A DNA stretch of 64,000 bases from NCBI RefSeq assembly GCF_019049285.1, contig NZ_JAGMUL010000091.1, positions 93,958 through 157,957 of the forward strand, written 5' to 3'. Positions within the stretch are counted from its first letter, which is position 1, and each line of letters opens with the position of its first letter. Shown one piece after another: positions 33,315 through 44,549 of this stretch. This DNA comes from Streptomyces sp. AC550_RSS872 (GTDB lineage: Bacteria; Actinomycetota; Actinomycetes; Streptomycetales; Streptomycetaceae). The translations under genes were made by a program, and so were the position numbers. The notes beneath the pieces were generated by a model. That model saw only the letters and a program-made list of their open reading frames with translations, was not told the origin of the DNA and made no database searches.

Positions 33315-36119
33315 TCACCCGCCGCTGTGGATGTGGGCAGCCCACAGCGTCGGTACCAGGGGATAGCGGTCCCGAAGGCCACGCACGGCCGAGTGCAGCG
33401 CGTACGCCGCCGCGTCACCCGGATTGCCGCGCTCGTAGAAGGCGGTGGCCAGTTCGAGGGAGATCGCGTCGTCGATCTCCCACAGGGTGCCGATGACGTG
33501 CCGGAATCCGGCGAGCTGGAAGGCACCGGTGATGTGCAGTGACTCGTCGACCAGGGTCAGCGGGGCTTGGGAGGTCGCGCAGGCCGACAGGAACGCGAGC
33601 TCGGCGACCAGATCGAGTTCGGATACGTCGGCCACGGTGAGAGGGGTGTCCTGGTGGTCGTGGGTGAGCAGCCTCCCTTGCGCCGGGTCCAGCGGGTCGG
33701 CGACCGCGTGGCACGCGAAGTGCGCGTAGTTCGATCCGGCCAGCCGCTCCAGGATCTGCCGCCGGGTGGCCGTCTCGTCCAGCCCGGTCCATGCCTGGGG
33801 CAGTGCTCGCGCCGCCAGGGCCGCCTCGCGCTCGGCGGCGGGCAGGGCGCCCGGCCCGCCAGGAGTGTGTCGCATCGCCACGACGCAGGACCGGCCGTCG
33901 GACCGGGTCACCCGCGTCCCGTTGCGCATCCGGGCAAGCGCGGTCACGGTCGGGGTGTAGGAGGAGACCACCCGGTCGAGGGTGGATTCTCCGGTGTCGG
34001 CCTGGGCGGCGTGCAGCGGGAAGAAGGCGAGAGGGCCGACCGGACACCACCACACGCGTGGGAGTTGACCGGCTGCGCTGTGAGCGTCCAGCCGGTCGAG
34101 AACCGGTCCCACGAGGGTGCGCCACAACCAGTCCAGTACTTCCGTGAGCACGGTCTGGGCTCGCATTCGGCTCCGGGCGTCCGCCGTGGGGTCGTGCGAC
34201 GTGGTGGTGGCCTCCTCCAGCAGCCGCAGGTTCGCCATCGCGTCGGTCAGTGACAGTTCGGGGAGTGGCAGCACCTCCGCGCGGTGGTTGCGCAGGATGA
34301 GTGCGTCACAGCGCATCTCGCTCGGGATCGGGATCACCACGGTCTCGCTCAACTGGTCGAGCAGCCGACGTGCGCTGGGCGGGCTCAGGAAGTCGCTCAG
34401 GCCGGGCAGAGCACGGATCGTGTCGAGCAGGACGTTCCATTCGGTTTCCCGGTCCCGGCCGAAGGTGGTGGCTCTGGGCCGGTCCGGTGTGGGTGCTTCG
34501 AAGTCCCGGCGCATCCGCTGGAATTCGACCGCCAGGCCTTGGTCGGCGCGCTGGAGTGCGGCCAGCTCACCACCTGGCGTCAGCCGCTGGTTCAGCAACA
34601 GGCCCCGGCCCCGCTCCAGTAGCTCCAGCGCTCGCTCCGGCTGCCCGGCGTTCACCGCACAGGACGCGGCAGACGCGGCCAGCCCGGCCGCCGAGCCGAG
34701 GTCGGCGTACTGGTCGTGGCGGGTGCGTCCCCGAGAAGCCAGCCGCGGCAGCAGCGCGATGGCTTCGTCGAAGGCGTCCGTCGCGGCAGCCCACTGGCCC
34801 AGTGCGGCCAGCGAATGCGCCGCCTTGTCGAAGACCTGGATCCGAGTCGGCACCGGGCCCGACTCGGTGCGTCCCGCGGCGAGAGCTCGCTCCGCGGCCT
34901 CGGTGAGGCAGGCTGGGTCACCGGTGCGCACGTAGGTCGCACGCAACGCCTGGGCGAGGGACAGTCCGGTGGCGACGCGCTGGGGGTCACGATGAGGCAG
35001 GGCGTCGTTCGCCGACCGGAACAGAGTGATCGCCTCCTCCAGGTAGGCGGGCTCCTGCGTGGCCTCGTAGAGCTTGCGCAGGCTGTAGCCCAATTGGTCC
35101 AGGTAGAGGGCATGTTCGGTCTCGGTTCGCACGGAGAGCGCAAGGCCCCTGCGCTGCAATCCGATCGCCAGTTCCAGGGGAGCGATCTCACCGGTCAGCT
35201 GGTGGGTCTTCACGGCCACCGTGGACAGGTTGACGAGCGCCCTCCGATGCTCCGGATGCTGCTCCGGCACTGTGTCCAGCACGGAGAGGAAGGACTGCCA
35301 AGCCTGTTCGAGCAACTCGCCCCGCCCGGTACGCTCGAACAGGACGAGCAAGGCCTGACCGGTCATGAAACGCGGCCCGTTGGTCAGCGGGGTGTGCCGC
35401 CGCAGCAGCGCGACGGCCCGTTCGACGTCGTCGGTGTGGGTGGTTCCCTGTGCTCTGGCCAGCAGGCAGTTCGCCATCAGTACGACGATCTGCTCCTGGT
35501 TGGGGCCCGTGGTGGTCACCGAGGACAACAGCTCCATCGCCTCGTCGACATAGTCCTCGACACCGGTGAGCCGGTAGGCGCGTAGCAGGGCCTCCGCATG
35601 GACACCGTGCAGAACGGCCCGGTGTTCCTCACTGATCCAGCGCTCGGCCATACCGGCGTAGGACATGGCCCCGTAGAGCGTGTCCACCGAACCGTCGAAC
35701 TCGTGTCTGACCTGGTACACCTGGCAGGTCTTCAGCATCAGCAGCGCGTCGCGCGCGTGGTCGGTGGAGACGTCTTCCGCGAACCGCAGGTACTGCTCGG
35801 CGATGTCGAGGTCATGCGGATCACCGCCCACTCGGGCCCTGGCCATCAGCGCGTCGGCGAATGCGAGCACGGCCTGCACGCCGTCCGCAGTGTTCAGTTC
35901 CCTGGCCAGCGAGGTGCCGGCCATGGCGCGGATCGCGGTTTCCAGCACGGCAATGGCCTCGACCAGGTCCTCCTGCGCCTGGACCGCGCGGTACCTGCCC
36001 AGCAGCGCGGCTCCCAACTCGGCCTGAACCACGGCCCGTCGCCCGTCACCGGGCGGATATCCGGCCACGGCGTGACGCCAGTGGGTGACGGGGTCCCCCG
36101 AATAGTGATTCACCGACAC
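33315..36119 (-). CDS. TPR-CHAT protein with caspase-like protease domain
   Basis: A 934-residue protein. Residues about 1-560 are helical TPR-like repeats; the last ~300 form a CHAT domain, a caspase-fold cysteine protease. The catalytic dyad is intact: His804 in HFACHAV and Cys847 in FLSACATS. CHAT proteases with TPR sensors are known parts of bacterial conflict systems, e.g. Craspase, in which a sensor unleashes proteolysis. Neighbours are a separate TPR protein and, divergently across 67 bp, a Cys-rich small protein and a membrane protein. No guide-RNA or nuclease gene is present. Confidence 0.85.
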   Translation of the reverse strand: MSVNHYSGDPVTHWRHAVAGYPPGDGRRAVVQAELGAALLGRYRAVQAQEDLVEAIAVLETAIRAMAGTSLARELNTADGVQAVLAFADALMARARVGGDPHDLDIAEQYLRFAEDVSTDHARDALLMLKTCQVYQVRHEFDGSVDTLYGAMSYAGMAERWISEEHRAVLHGVHAEALLRAYRLTGVEDYVDEAMELLSSVTTTGPNQEQIVVLMANCLLARAQGTTHTDDVERAVALLRRHTPLTNGPRFMTGQALLVLFERTGRGELLEQAWQSFLSVLDTVPEQHPEHRRALVNLSTVAVKTHQLTGEIAPLELAIGLQRRGLALSVRTETEHALYLDQLGYSLRKLYEATQEPAYLEEAITLFRSANDALPHRDPQRVATGLSLAQALRATYVRTGDPACLTEAAERALAAGRTESGPVPTRIQVFDKAAHSLAALGQWAAATDAFDEAIALLPRLASRGRTRHDQYADLGSAAGLAASAASCAVNAGQPERALELLERGRGLLLNQRLTPGGELAALQRADQGLAVEFQRMRRDFEAPTPDRPRATTFGRDRETEWNVLLDTIRALPGLSDFLSPPSARRLLDQLSETVVIPIPSEMRCDALILRNHRAEVLPLPELSLTDAMANLRLLEEATTTSHDPTADARSRMRAQTVLTEVLDWLWRTLVGPVLDRLDAHSAAGQLPRVWWCPVGPLAFFPLHAAQADTGESTLDRVVSSYTPTVTALARMRNGTRVTRSDGRSCVVAMRHTPGGPGALPAAEREAALAARALPQAWTGLDETATRRQILERLAGSNYAHFACHAVADPLDPAQGRLLTHDHQDTPLTVADVSELDLVAELAFLSACATSQAPLTLVDESLHITGAFQLAGFRHVIGTLWEIDDAISLELATAFYERGNPGDAAAYALHSAVRGLRDRYPLVPTLWAAHIHSGG

Positions 36120-36186
36120 TCCTCCCCGCTACTACTCTTGCTCAGACTGCCAGCCACGTCCTGGCCCCGGGGGAGGTCATCTCGCA

Positions 36187-36594
36187 ATGAGCCAATCGAG
36201 CCCAGTGCCGGACAGGCGACTCGACAGCGATCGGGCGAATCGGCTGTCCCGCATCTGCGCGGACATCGCTCAGGTGAGCGACCTGCTGGGGCCGGACCCC
36301 GCACAGGTCCTGGCGAGGCTGCGAGACCGGACGCTGCCTGACGAGGACGTGGACGCCGTGCTCGCCGAGGTGACCGAACTGATGCGTGCCAGAGGGCTGG
36401 TCGGCGGCGACACGACCTCCCGAGGGCCCCGTTACCTTCCGCTGCCCGGCCTCCAGGGCCGGCGCCCGGAGGTGGTTCACGTCTGTCCCGGCGGCCTGTG
36501 CGACCGGGTGGAGATACCGCGACCGGGCACCGGTGCGTCGCCGGTCTGCGCGGTGTGGGAATGCCCGTTGCCCCGGTTTCGGATGGACCGATGA
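36187..36594 (+). CDS. small protein with C-terminal paired cysteines, CHAT-associated
   Basis: A 135-residue protein of unknown function. The first ~75 residues look like a helical bundle (RICADIAQVSDLLG, DAVLAEVTELMRARG) and may be an adaptor domain. The C-terminal third carries two Cys pairs, CPGGLC and CAVWEC, that could bind zinc. It shares a 67-bp divergent promoter region with the CHAT gene, and its stop overlaps the next gene's start as ATGA, so it is coupled to the membrane protein. An adaptor between protease and membrane protein is an inference. Confidence 0.7.
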   Translation: MSQSSPVPDRRLDSDRANRLSRICADIAQVSDLLGPDPAQVLARLRDRTLPDEDVDAVLAEVTELMRARGLVGGDTTSRGPRYLPLPGLQGRRPEVVHVCPGGLCDRVEIPRPGTGASPVCAVWECPLPRFRMDR

Positions 36595-37493
36595 ACACCC
36601 TGATCACCTCGCTCGGCGGCAAGCTGGCAGAGCGGTGGCTCGCCGGACTGGTGCTGCCCGGCGTCGTGTTCGTGGCCGTGGGTGTGATGGCGGTGCGGCT
36701 CGGCCACAGCCACTGGTCGGACATGGAGCTGCTGGGGCAGGAACTGAACCGGTTCGCCACCGGGCCACTGACCCGGGACAACGGCTCTGTGCTGCTGGTC
36801 GCGCTGGGTGTCGTGCTGTCCAGCGTCGTCGCGACGGAGACCGCGCGGAGCCTGGAGCGGCTGGTCGTCGTGGTGTGGACCCAGGACTGGGGCAGGCTCG
36901 GCGGGGCGTTGACCCGGCGTCGGAGGCGACGGTGGGACGCCGCCATGGACACGTACGAGACCGCACTCCGGGACAAGGCGCGGCGGCTGCGCTCCCCCGA
37001 CCCGCAGACCGGACCGCTTCCGGACATCCAGGCGTTGGCTCGCGCCTGCGACCGGATTGCGCTGACCGAGCCGGCCCGGCCGACGTGGATCGGCGACCGT
37101 ATGCTCGCCGCGGCGGTACGGGTGCAGGCCTGCTACGACCTGGACCTGGCCAGTGCCTGGCCCCGGCTGTGGCTGCTGCTGCCCGAGGAGGCGCGTGGTC
37201 CGCTTGTCCTGGCACAGAGCGACTTCGCCGGCGCTGCCCGACGGGTGGGATGGGGTGTGCTGTACGTGCTGGTGGGCCTGATCTGGTGGCCCGCGGCGAT
37301 CATCGGCCTGGGCCTGTGTGTGGTGGGCTGGCGACAGGGCCGCGGCACGGTCTGTGTACTCGCCGATCTGGTGGAAGCGGTGGTCGATCTGCACGTGGGC
37401 GCCCTCGGCACCGCACTCGGGCATACCCCGAACGGCACCTTCACCACGGCTGACGGACAGGCGGTCACCCACTTGTTGCGCAAGGGGTTTTGA
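36591..37493 (+). CDS. membrane protein of the CHAT locus
   Basis: A 300-residue protein with hydrophobic segments near 17-38 and 65-82 and a pair of C-terminal ones (about 218-248, VLYVLVGLIWWPAAIIGLG). Between them lies a ~130-residue cytoplasmic part with a strongly basic patch (RRRRRRW). I recognise no family. The start overlaps the previous stop by 4 nt. Together with the CHAT gene this gives a sensor/protease-plus-membrane architecture; a membrane effector or anchor is possible. Confidence 0.7.
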   Translation: MNTLITSLGGKLAERWLAGLVLPGVVFVAVGVMAVRLGHSHWSDMELLGQELNRFATGPLTRDNGSVLLVALGVVLSSVVATETARSLERLVVVVWTQDWGRLGGALTRRRRRRWDAAMDTYETALRDKARRLRSPDPQTGPLPDIQALARACDRIALTEPARPTWIGDRMLAAAVRVQACYDLDLASAWPRLWLLLPEEARGPLVLAQSDFAGAARRVGWGVLYVLVGLIWWPAAIIGLGLCVVGWRQGRGTVCVLADLVEAVVDLHVGALGTALGHTPNGTFTTADGQAVTHLLRKGF

Positions 37494-37791
37494 CCGCTGA
37501 CGCGGCGATCGTGCGGCAGTAGCGGTTGAGGAGCCGGGCAGGCCCCCGGCGTGCGTGTCGCGCTGTATCCCGCGACCAGGACACCGCCGTCCGGGCCGTC
37601 GGCCGTGTGGACCTTGCAGGGGTAGGACGTGCCTGGCTTGAAGACGTGTACCTTCCCGGCCCGTGTGCGGCGGGCGTGGCCTGGGCAGGGGAACTCGGCT
37701 GTGCGGCGGGCGTGTCGAGCGCGGCGCCCGCTTCTCGCTGTCGCGGTCACGGCCCAGCGGTGCGCCCATCAGCAGTCCCGCCCCAGCCCAG
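37494..37791. other. no confirmed gene; possible minus-strand coding remnant
   Basis: On the minus strand, 37750 to about 37510 reads KVHVFKPGTSYPCKVHT and DGPDGGVLVAGYSATRTPG, which looks like real protein, but the frame runs antisense deep into the neighbouring membrane gene without a proper end. It is probably the 5' part of a truncated gene. Nothing else was seen. Confidence 0.35.
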
Positions 37792-38178
37792 TCATGTCGG
37801 GATGAAGCTGGGCCACCAGGGCGGGACGTTGCCCGGGCACAACGGGGCTGGGTAGGACTCCGGAATGCCGAGCCAGGTGACGAGGAACCAGGTGAACCAC
37901 AGCGTGAAGATGAGTCCTGTAATCAGGGCTGTCCTGCGATGCCGTCTTCCGAGGGTCTTGTGCAGGATCACCCACGGAACCGCGGCGGCGATCCATATGA
38001 GAGGCGCAAGGAACAGCAAGGTCATGCTGTTGGCTGCTGCGTTGGCGCCGATGTCACAAGCAGCCCATGCCCTCCCCACCGCAGCAACGGACACCACCGC
38101 GGTCAGCCCACCGAAGAGGACGGCAAGGCCAGTTCCTCCGAACCTGCGGCTCGGAGGACTCGACGGCGCCGACTCCAT
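37792..38178 (-). CDS. small membrane protein
   Basis: A 128-residue protein with a short polar N-terminus and four hydrophobic segments (about 16-35, 44-62, 78-97 and the C-terminal part LFLAPLIWIAAAVPW region included). ATG 38178 is used because a GGGGAG site is properly spaced; another ATG two codons earlier is too close to it. The C-terminus ends WWPSFIPT. No family is recognised. Located between the CHAT locus and gene debris. Confidence 0.6.
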   Translation of the reverse strand: MESAPSSPPSRRFGGTGLAVLFGGLTAVVSVAAVGRAWAACDIGANAAANSMTLLFLAPLIWIAAAVPWVILHKTLGRRHRRTALITGLIFTLWFTWFLVTWLGIPESYPAPLCPGNVPPWWPSFIPT

Positions 38179-38450
38179 GATCATCTCCCCCCCCGTTTCT
38201 CCGTTGGATGCGGACAGTACCAACCTTCTGAAACAGCTGGCTGCGCTCTGACCTGCCCTGACACCGGTCAGCCGTTCTTGGGCCTCCGAAGCCGAGGGCG
38301 CCGCGGTGAGCGTGGGAGTCATGGCCCTCAGGACCCGGTGCAGCCGGTCGACGGCGCGCCGTCGCGACAGCTCATGGTGGGACATCAAGACCGGTGCGCT
38401 CGGCGAAGGACGCTCACCGGCTGTCTGGCGAGGGCGTTCATCGCCCGGTT

Positions 38451-38592
38451 CTACCCTGCGGTGGCGGGGCTGGAACGGTACGGCGACACGCACCTGTATC
38501 CGTCCCGAGGCGCGGGCGCGTGGGGCCCGCCGACCCGGGTGGGGGCGCCTTCGGATGTGACAATGGTGGAACTCGTGTCGGGCCAAGCATGA
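38451..38592 (+). pseudogene. C-terminal remnant of a metallophosphoesterase
   Basis: The plus strand reads FYPAVAGLERYGDTHLYPSR then GAWGPPTRVGAPSDVTMVEL and stops after GQA. This is the typical end of YkuE/YaeI-type calcineurin-like phosphoesterases (GxGxWGPPxRxGxPxEVTxxEL). All metal-binding motifs lie upstream in the intact family and are missing. It marks another gene broken at the island's right side. Confidence 0.6.
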
Positions 38593-38626
38593 GACCGGGC
38601 CCACCGGCGAGCATCGCCGAGCCCCG

Positions 38627-38781
38627 GAGCACGGCCCGGGACACCCCAGAGCACGGCCCCGGACACCCCAGAGCACGGCCCCGGACACCCCACAGCACGA
38701 CCCCGAAACACCCCACAACACGACGCCGAACACCCCACAGCACGACCCCGAACACCCCAGAGCACGGCCCGGGACACCCCG
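38627..38781. repeat. seven-copy 21-23-bp tandem repeat
   Basis: Seven adjacent units follow the consensus GAGCACGGCCCCGGACACCC plus CA, with drift in copies 4-6 (CAGCACGACCCCGAACACCC). The array fills the gap between the phosphoesterase remnant and mutA. Units abut with no unique spacers, so it is not CRISPR. Each unit holds GGCCC and CACCCC strings; no hairpin stands out. Copy number is likely to vary between strains. Confidence 0.85.
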
Positions 38782-38866
38782 GAGACCAGGGTCACAGCGT
38801 CGGAGAGGGAAAGGTCACAGCCGTGCCCCCTGCTACTCCCTTGTCGATCTGACCTAGCATCCGAGC

Positions 38867-40668
38867 ATGACGGTCCTGCCTGACGACGGGCTCTCGCTGG
38901 CCGCCGAGTTCCCTGACGCAACCCATGAGCAGTGGCAACACCTGGTGGAAGGTGTGCTGCGCAAGTCGGGCAAGGACGTCTCGGGCATGGCAGCGGAAGA
39001 AGCTCTGTCCACAGCTCTGGAGGACGGGCTCCGTACCCGTCCGCTGTTCACCGCGCGCGACGCAGCGCCCGACCCCGGCCTGCCCGGGTTCGCCCCGTTC
39101 GTCCGCGGCTCTCGCGCCGAGGGGAACACGGCAGGCGGCTGGGATCTGCGGCAGCGGCACACCGCGGTCGCGGACGGTGTCGCGCTCGCGGACCTGGAGA
39201 ACGGCGTCACCTCGCTCTGGCTGGTCGTCGGCGAGGGCGGCATCCCGGTCTCCTCGCTCGGCCGGGTCCTGGACGGCGTCTATCTCGACCTCGCCCCCGT
39301 CGCCCTCGACGCGGGAGCCGACGTGGAGCCCGCCGCACGCGAGTTGCTGCGGCTGTACGAGGAGCGGGGCGTCGCCAAGGAGGCGGCGCGCGGCAACCTC
39401 GGCGGGGACCCGCTCGGCCATGAGGCCCGTACCGGCAGGTCCTCGGCGTTCGCGCCGGTCGCCTCGCTGGCGCGGCTGTGCGCCGAGGAGTATCCGGGGC
39501 TGCGGGCGCTGACCGTGGACGCGCTGCCGTATCACGAGGCCGGTGGCTCGGCCGCCCAGGAGCTGGGCTGCTCGCTGGCGACCGGTGTGGCCTGTCTGCG
39601 TGAGCTCACCGAAGCGGGGCTGACGGTCGAACAGGCTTGTGCGCAGCTGGAGTTCCGGTACGCGGCCACGGCCGACCAGTTCCTGACCATCGCCAAGCTG
39701 CGGGCCGCGCGCCGGCTGTGGGCGCGGGTGACCGAGGTGTGCGGGGCGCCGAGCGGGCAGGTGCAGCACGCCGTCACCTCGCCGGTGATGATGACGCGCC
39801 GCGACCCGTGGGTGAACATGCTGCGCACGACGGTCGCCACGCTGGCCGCCGGGGTCGGCGGCGCCGACGCGGTGACCGTGCTGCCCTTCGACCACGCACT
39901 CGGGCTGCCGGACGCGTTCGCGCGGCGTATCGCCCGCAACACCTCGACCATCCTCATCGAGGAGTCGCATCTCGCCCGGGTGATCGATCCGGCGGGCGGC
40001 TCCTGGTACGTGGAGTCCCTCACCGACGAACTCGCCCGCGCGGGCTGGGAGTTCTTCCAGCGGATCGAGCAGGCGGGCGGCCAGGCGGCCGTGTTGCGCT
40101 CCGGTCAGCTGCGTCAGGACCTGGCCGACACCTGGGAGGCGCGCACCGGCAAGCTGGCCAAGCGGCGCGAACCCGTCACCGGTGTCAGCGAGTTCCCGCA
40201 CCTCTCCGAGCCGCCCGTGGAGCGCGAGCCCGCCCCCGAGCCCCCGTCCGGCGGCCTCCCCCGGGTCCGCCGCGACGAGGCCTACGAGGCCCTGCGCGCC
40301 CGCTCCGACGCCCACCTGGCCGCCACCGGCTCGCGGCCCCGGATCTTCCTGGCCGCGCTCGGCCCGGCCGCCGCGCACACCGCGCGCCTCACCTTCGCCT
40401 CGAACCTCTTCCAGGCGGGCGGCATCGAGCCCGTCACCGAGGGCACCTTCGAGGAGAGCGGCGCCACCGAGGTGTGCCTGTGCTCCAGCGACGCCCTGTA
40501 CGAGGAGCAGGCCACGAGCGTGGCCGCCGGCTTCCGGTCGGCGGGCGCCGCGCACGTGTTCCTCGCGGGCCGGCCCGGGCAGTACACCGATGTCGACAGT
40601 TACGTCTTCGCGGGCTGTGACGCCGTCGCCGTGCTGTCTGCCACCCTCGACCGCATGGGAGTGTCCTG

Positions 40669-40669
<1 letters not shown>
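38867..40669 (+). CDS. mutA: methylmalonyl-CoA mutase small subunit
   Basis: The 600-residue MutA partner of MutB. The TIM-barrel half is recognisable (QLEFRYAATADQFLTIAKLR, NTSTILIEESHLARVIDPAG), but the C-terminal domain lacks the DxHxxG cobalamin-binding motif, as expected for the non-catalytic subunit. The heterodimer interconverts methylmalonyl-CoA and succinyl-CoA, linking propionate and branched-chain catabolism to polyketide precursors. Its TGA overlaps the mutB ATG by one base, so translation is coupled. Confidence 0.95.
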
Positions 40670-42843
<2,174 letters not shown>

Positions 42844-42848
42844 GTCCC

Positions 42849-43892
42849 ATGGCGATCGAACTCGATACGTATGTGAAGGGTGTACTCGACGGGAAGCGGG
42901 CGATCGTCGCCCGCGCCATCACCCTCGTCGAGTCCACCCGGCCCGGGCACCGGGCACTGGCCCAGCGGTTGCTGACCGAGCTGCTGCCGCACAGCGGGAA
43001 TGCGCGGCGGATCGGCGTCAGCGGGGTGCCGGGGGTCGGCAAGTCGACGTTCATCGACGCGTTCGGCACGATGCTCACCGGGCTCGGCCACCGGGTCGCG
43101 GTCCTGGCCGTCGACCCCTCGTCCAGCCGTACGGGCGGGTCGATCCTGGGTGACAAGACGCGGATGGAGCGCCTGGCGGTCGACCCGGCCGCCTTCATCC
43201 GGCCCTCCCCCACCGCCGGCACGCTGGGCGGGGTCGCGAAGGCCACCCGTGAGTCGATCGTGGTGATGGAGGCCGCGGGCTACGACGTGGTGCTGGTGGA
43301 GACGGTCGGGGTCGGCCAGTCGGAGACCGCGGTCGCGAACATGGTCGACTCCTTCCTGCTGCTCACGCTGGCCCGCACCGGCGACCAGCTCCAGGGCATC
43401 AAGAAGGGCGTCCTGGAACTCGCCGACGTGCTCGCCGTCAACAAGGCGGACGGCCCGCACGAGCGGGACGCCCAGGCCGCCGCGCGCGAACTGTCGGGCG
43501 CGCTCCGGCTGATGCACGGCAAGGACGCCGCCTGGACACCGCCCGTCCTGCATTGCAGCGGTCGCGAGTCGATCGGCCTGGACACCGTCTGGGACCGCCT
43601 CGAACAGCACCGGGCCCTCCTCGACTCCACGGGCCGCCTCGCCGCCAAGCGTCGCGACCAGCAGGTCGACTGGACCTGGACCATGGTCCGCGACGAACTC
43701 CTCGGCCGGCTGCACGCCGACCCGTCGGTGCGGGCGGTCACCCCGGGGCTCGAACAGCGGGTCAGGGACGGTGAGTTGACGGCCACGCTCGCCGCCGAGC
43801 GGATCCTCGCGGCGTTCGGCGACGGGCACGGAGCACGGCCTCAGCACGCCGACGCGTCGGTACTGCGCGGCGCCACCAGCCCCGACTCGTAG
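42849..43892 (+). CDS. meaB: methylmalonyl-CoA mutase-associated GTPase MeaB (ArgK)
   Basis: G3E-type P-loop GTPase of 347 residues. Walker A is GVPGVGKST, Walker B lies in VLVETVGVGQSE, and NKAD gives guanine specificity. MeaB gates cofactor loading and protects the mutase from inactivation. It starts 5 bp after mutB. Its last 52 bp overlap the 3' end of the convergent, broken response-regulator gene. Confidence 0.96.
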   Translation: MAIELDTYVKGVLDGKRAIVARAITLVESTRPGHRALAQRLLTELLPHSGNARRIGVSGVPGVGKSTFIDAFGTMLTGLGHRVAVLAVDPSSSRTGGSILGDKTRMERLAVDPAAFIRPSPTAGTLGGVAKATRESIVVMEAAGYDVVLVETVGVGQSETAVANMVDSFLLLTLARTGDQLQGIKKGVLELADVLAVNKADGPHERDAQAAARELSGALRLMHGKDAAWTPPVLHCSGRESIGLDTVWDRLEQHRALLDSTGRLAAKRRDQQVDWTWTMVRDELLGRLHADPSVRAVTPGLEQRVRDGELTATLAAERILAAFGDGHGARPQHADASVLRGATSPDS

Positions 43893-44549
43893 GCGAACAC
43901 GACGAGTTGGGCGCGGTCGCGCGCCCCCAGCTTCGTCATCGCCCGGCTGACGTGGGTCTTCGCGGTGAACGGGCTGATCACCATGTGCTCGGCGATCTCC
44001 TCGTTGGTCAGTCCGCGCGCCGCCAGCGCCGTCACCTCGCGTTCGCGGCGGGTCAGACACTCCAGGCCGGGGGCGGTTGCCCGGTCGGGTGGGCGGGAGA
44101 CGAACTCGCCGATGAGGGTGCGGGTCACCGCCGGGGACAGGAGTGCCTCGCCGCCCGCCACCACCTCGATCGCCTGGAGCAGGTCGGCCGGATCGGTGTC
44201 CTTCAGCAGGAAGCCACTCGCGCCGGCCCGCTGGGGGTGCCCCCTCTGGGGGAGCCTCGAAGACGTACTCGTCGTGCCCGTAATTGGTGAGGATCACCAC
44301 GCGGACGCCGGCCAGGGCCGGGTCGGCGGCGATGTGGCGGGTCGCCTCGATGCCCGTCATCACCGGCATCTGTACGTCGATCAGCGCGATGTCGGGCACC
44401 TGGGCGCGGACCAGCGCCAGGCCCCGCTCGCCGTCCGCCGCCTCGCCGACCACCTCGATGCCGTCCTCGGCCTCCAGCAGGGCCCTGAAGCCCGCCCGCA
44501 TCAACGCCTGGTCGTCGACGAGCGCCACCCTGATCACGCCGTCCGTCAT
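43841..44549 (-). pseudogene. LuxR-family response regulator, frameshifted by a palindromic repeat insertion
   Basis: The receiver domain is good from ATG 44549 (VALVDDQALMRAGF, phospho-Asp in ALIDVQMP) as far as DEYVFEA. There a 23-nt repeat (44231-44253) interrupts the frame. The rest, FLLKDTDPADLLQAIEVVAG and the LuxR HTH (LTRREREVTALAARGLTNEEI), continues in another frame. A normal family member needs only about 4 nt at that point, so the net gain is about 19 nt and the frame is lost. The gene is thus a pseudogene unless translation slips. It overlaps the kinase stop by 4 nt. Confidence 0.85.
44231..44253. repeat. palindromic mini-repeat inserted in the response-regulator gene
   Basis: On the minus strand the insert reads TCCCCCAGAGGGGGCACC followed by CCCAG; CCCCC and GGGGG arms can pair. 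Short elements of this type (CCCCC-n-GGGGG-n-CCCCC) are dispersed in Streptomyces genomes, usually between genes. Here it interrupts the receiver domain. Confidence 0.7.

Noticed and set aside
37133..37750. 205-codon minus-strand frame over the CHAT-locus membrane gene
   Set aside because: Only the part outside the membrane gene looks protein-like; the remainder is antisense. Treated as a possible remnant only.
38230..38395. Minus-strand reading beginning MSHHELSRRRAVDRLHR
   Set aside because: Short, no ribosome site judged convincing, runs into the neighbouring gene; no family recognised.
38627..38781. CRISPR-like array
   Set aside because: Units are directly adjacent with no unique spacers, and no cas genes are present.
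38451..38921. Repetitive minus-strand frame reading GVSGAVLWG-type repeats
   Set aside because: It is merely the tandem repeat translated; no ribosome site and it overlaps the mutA start region.
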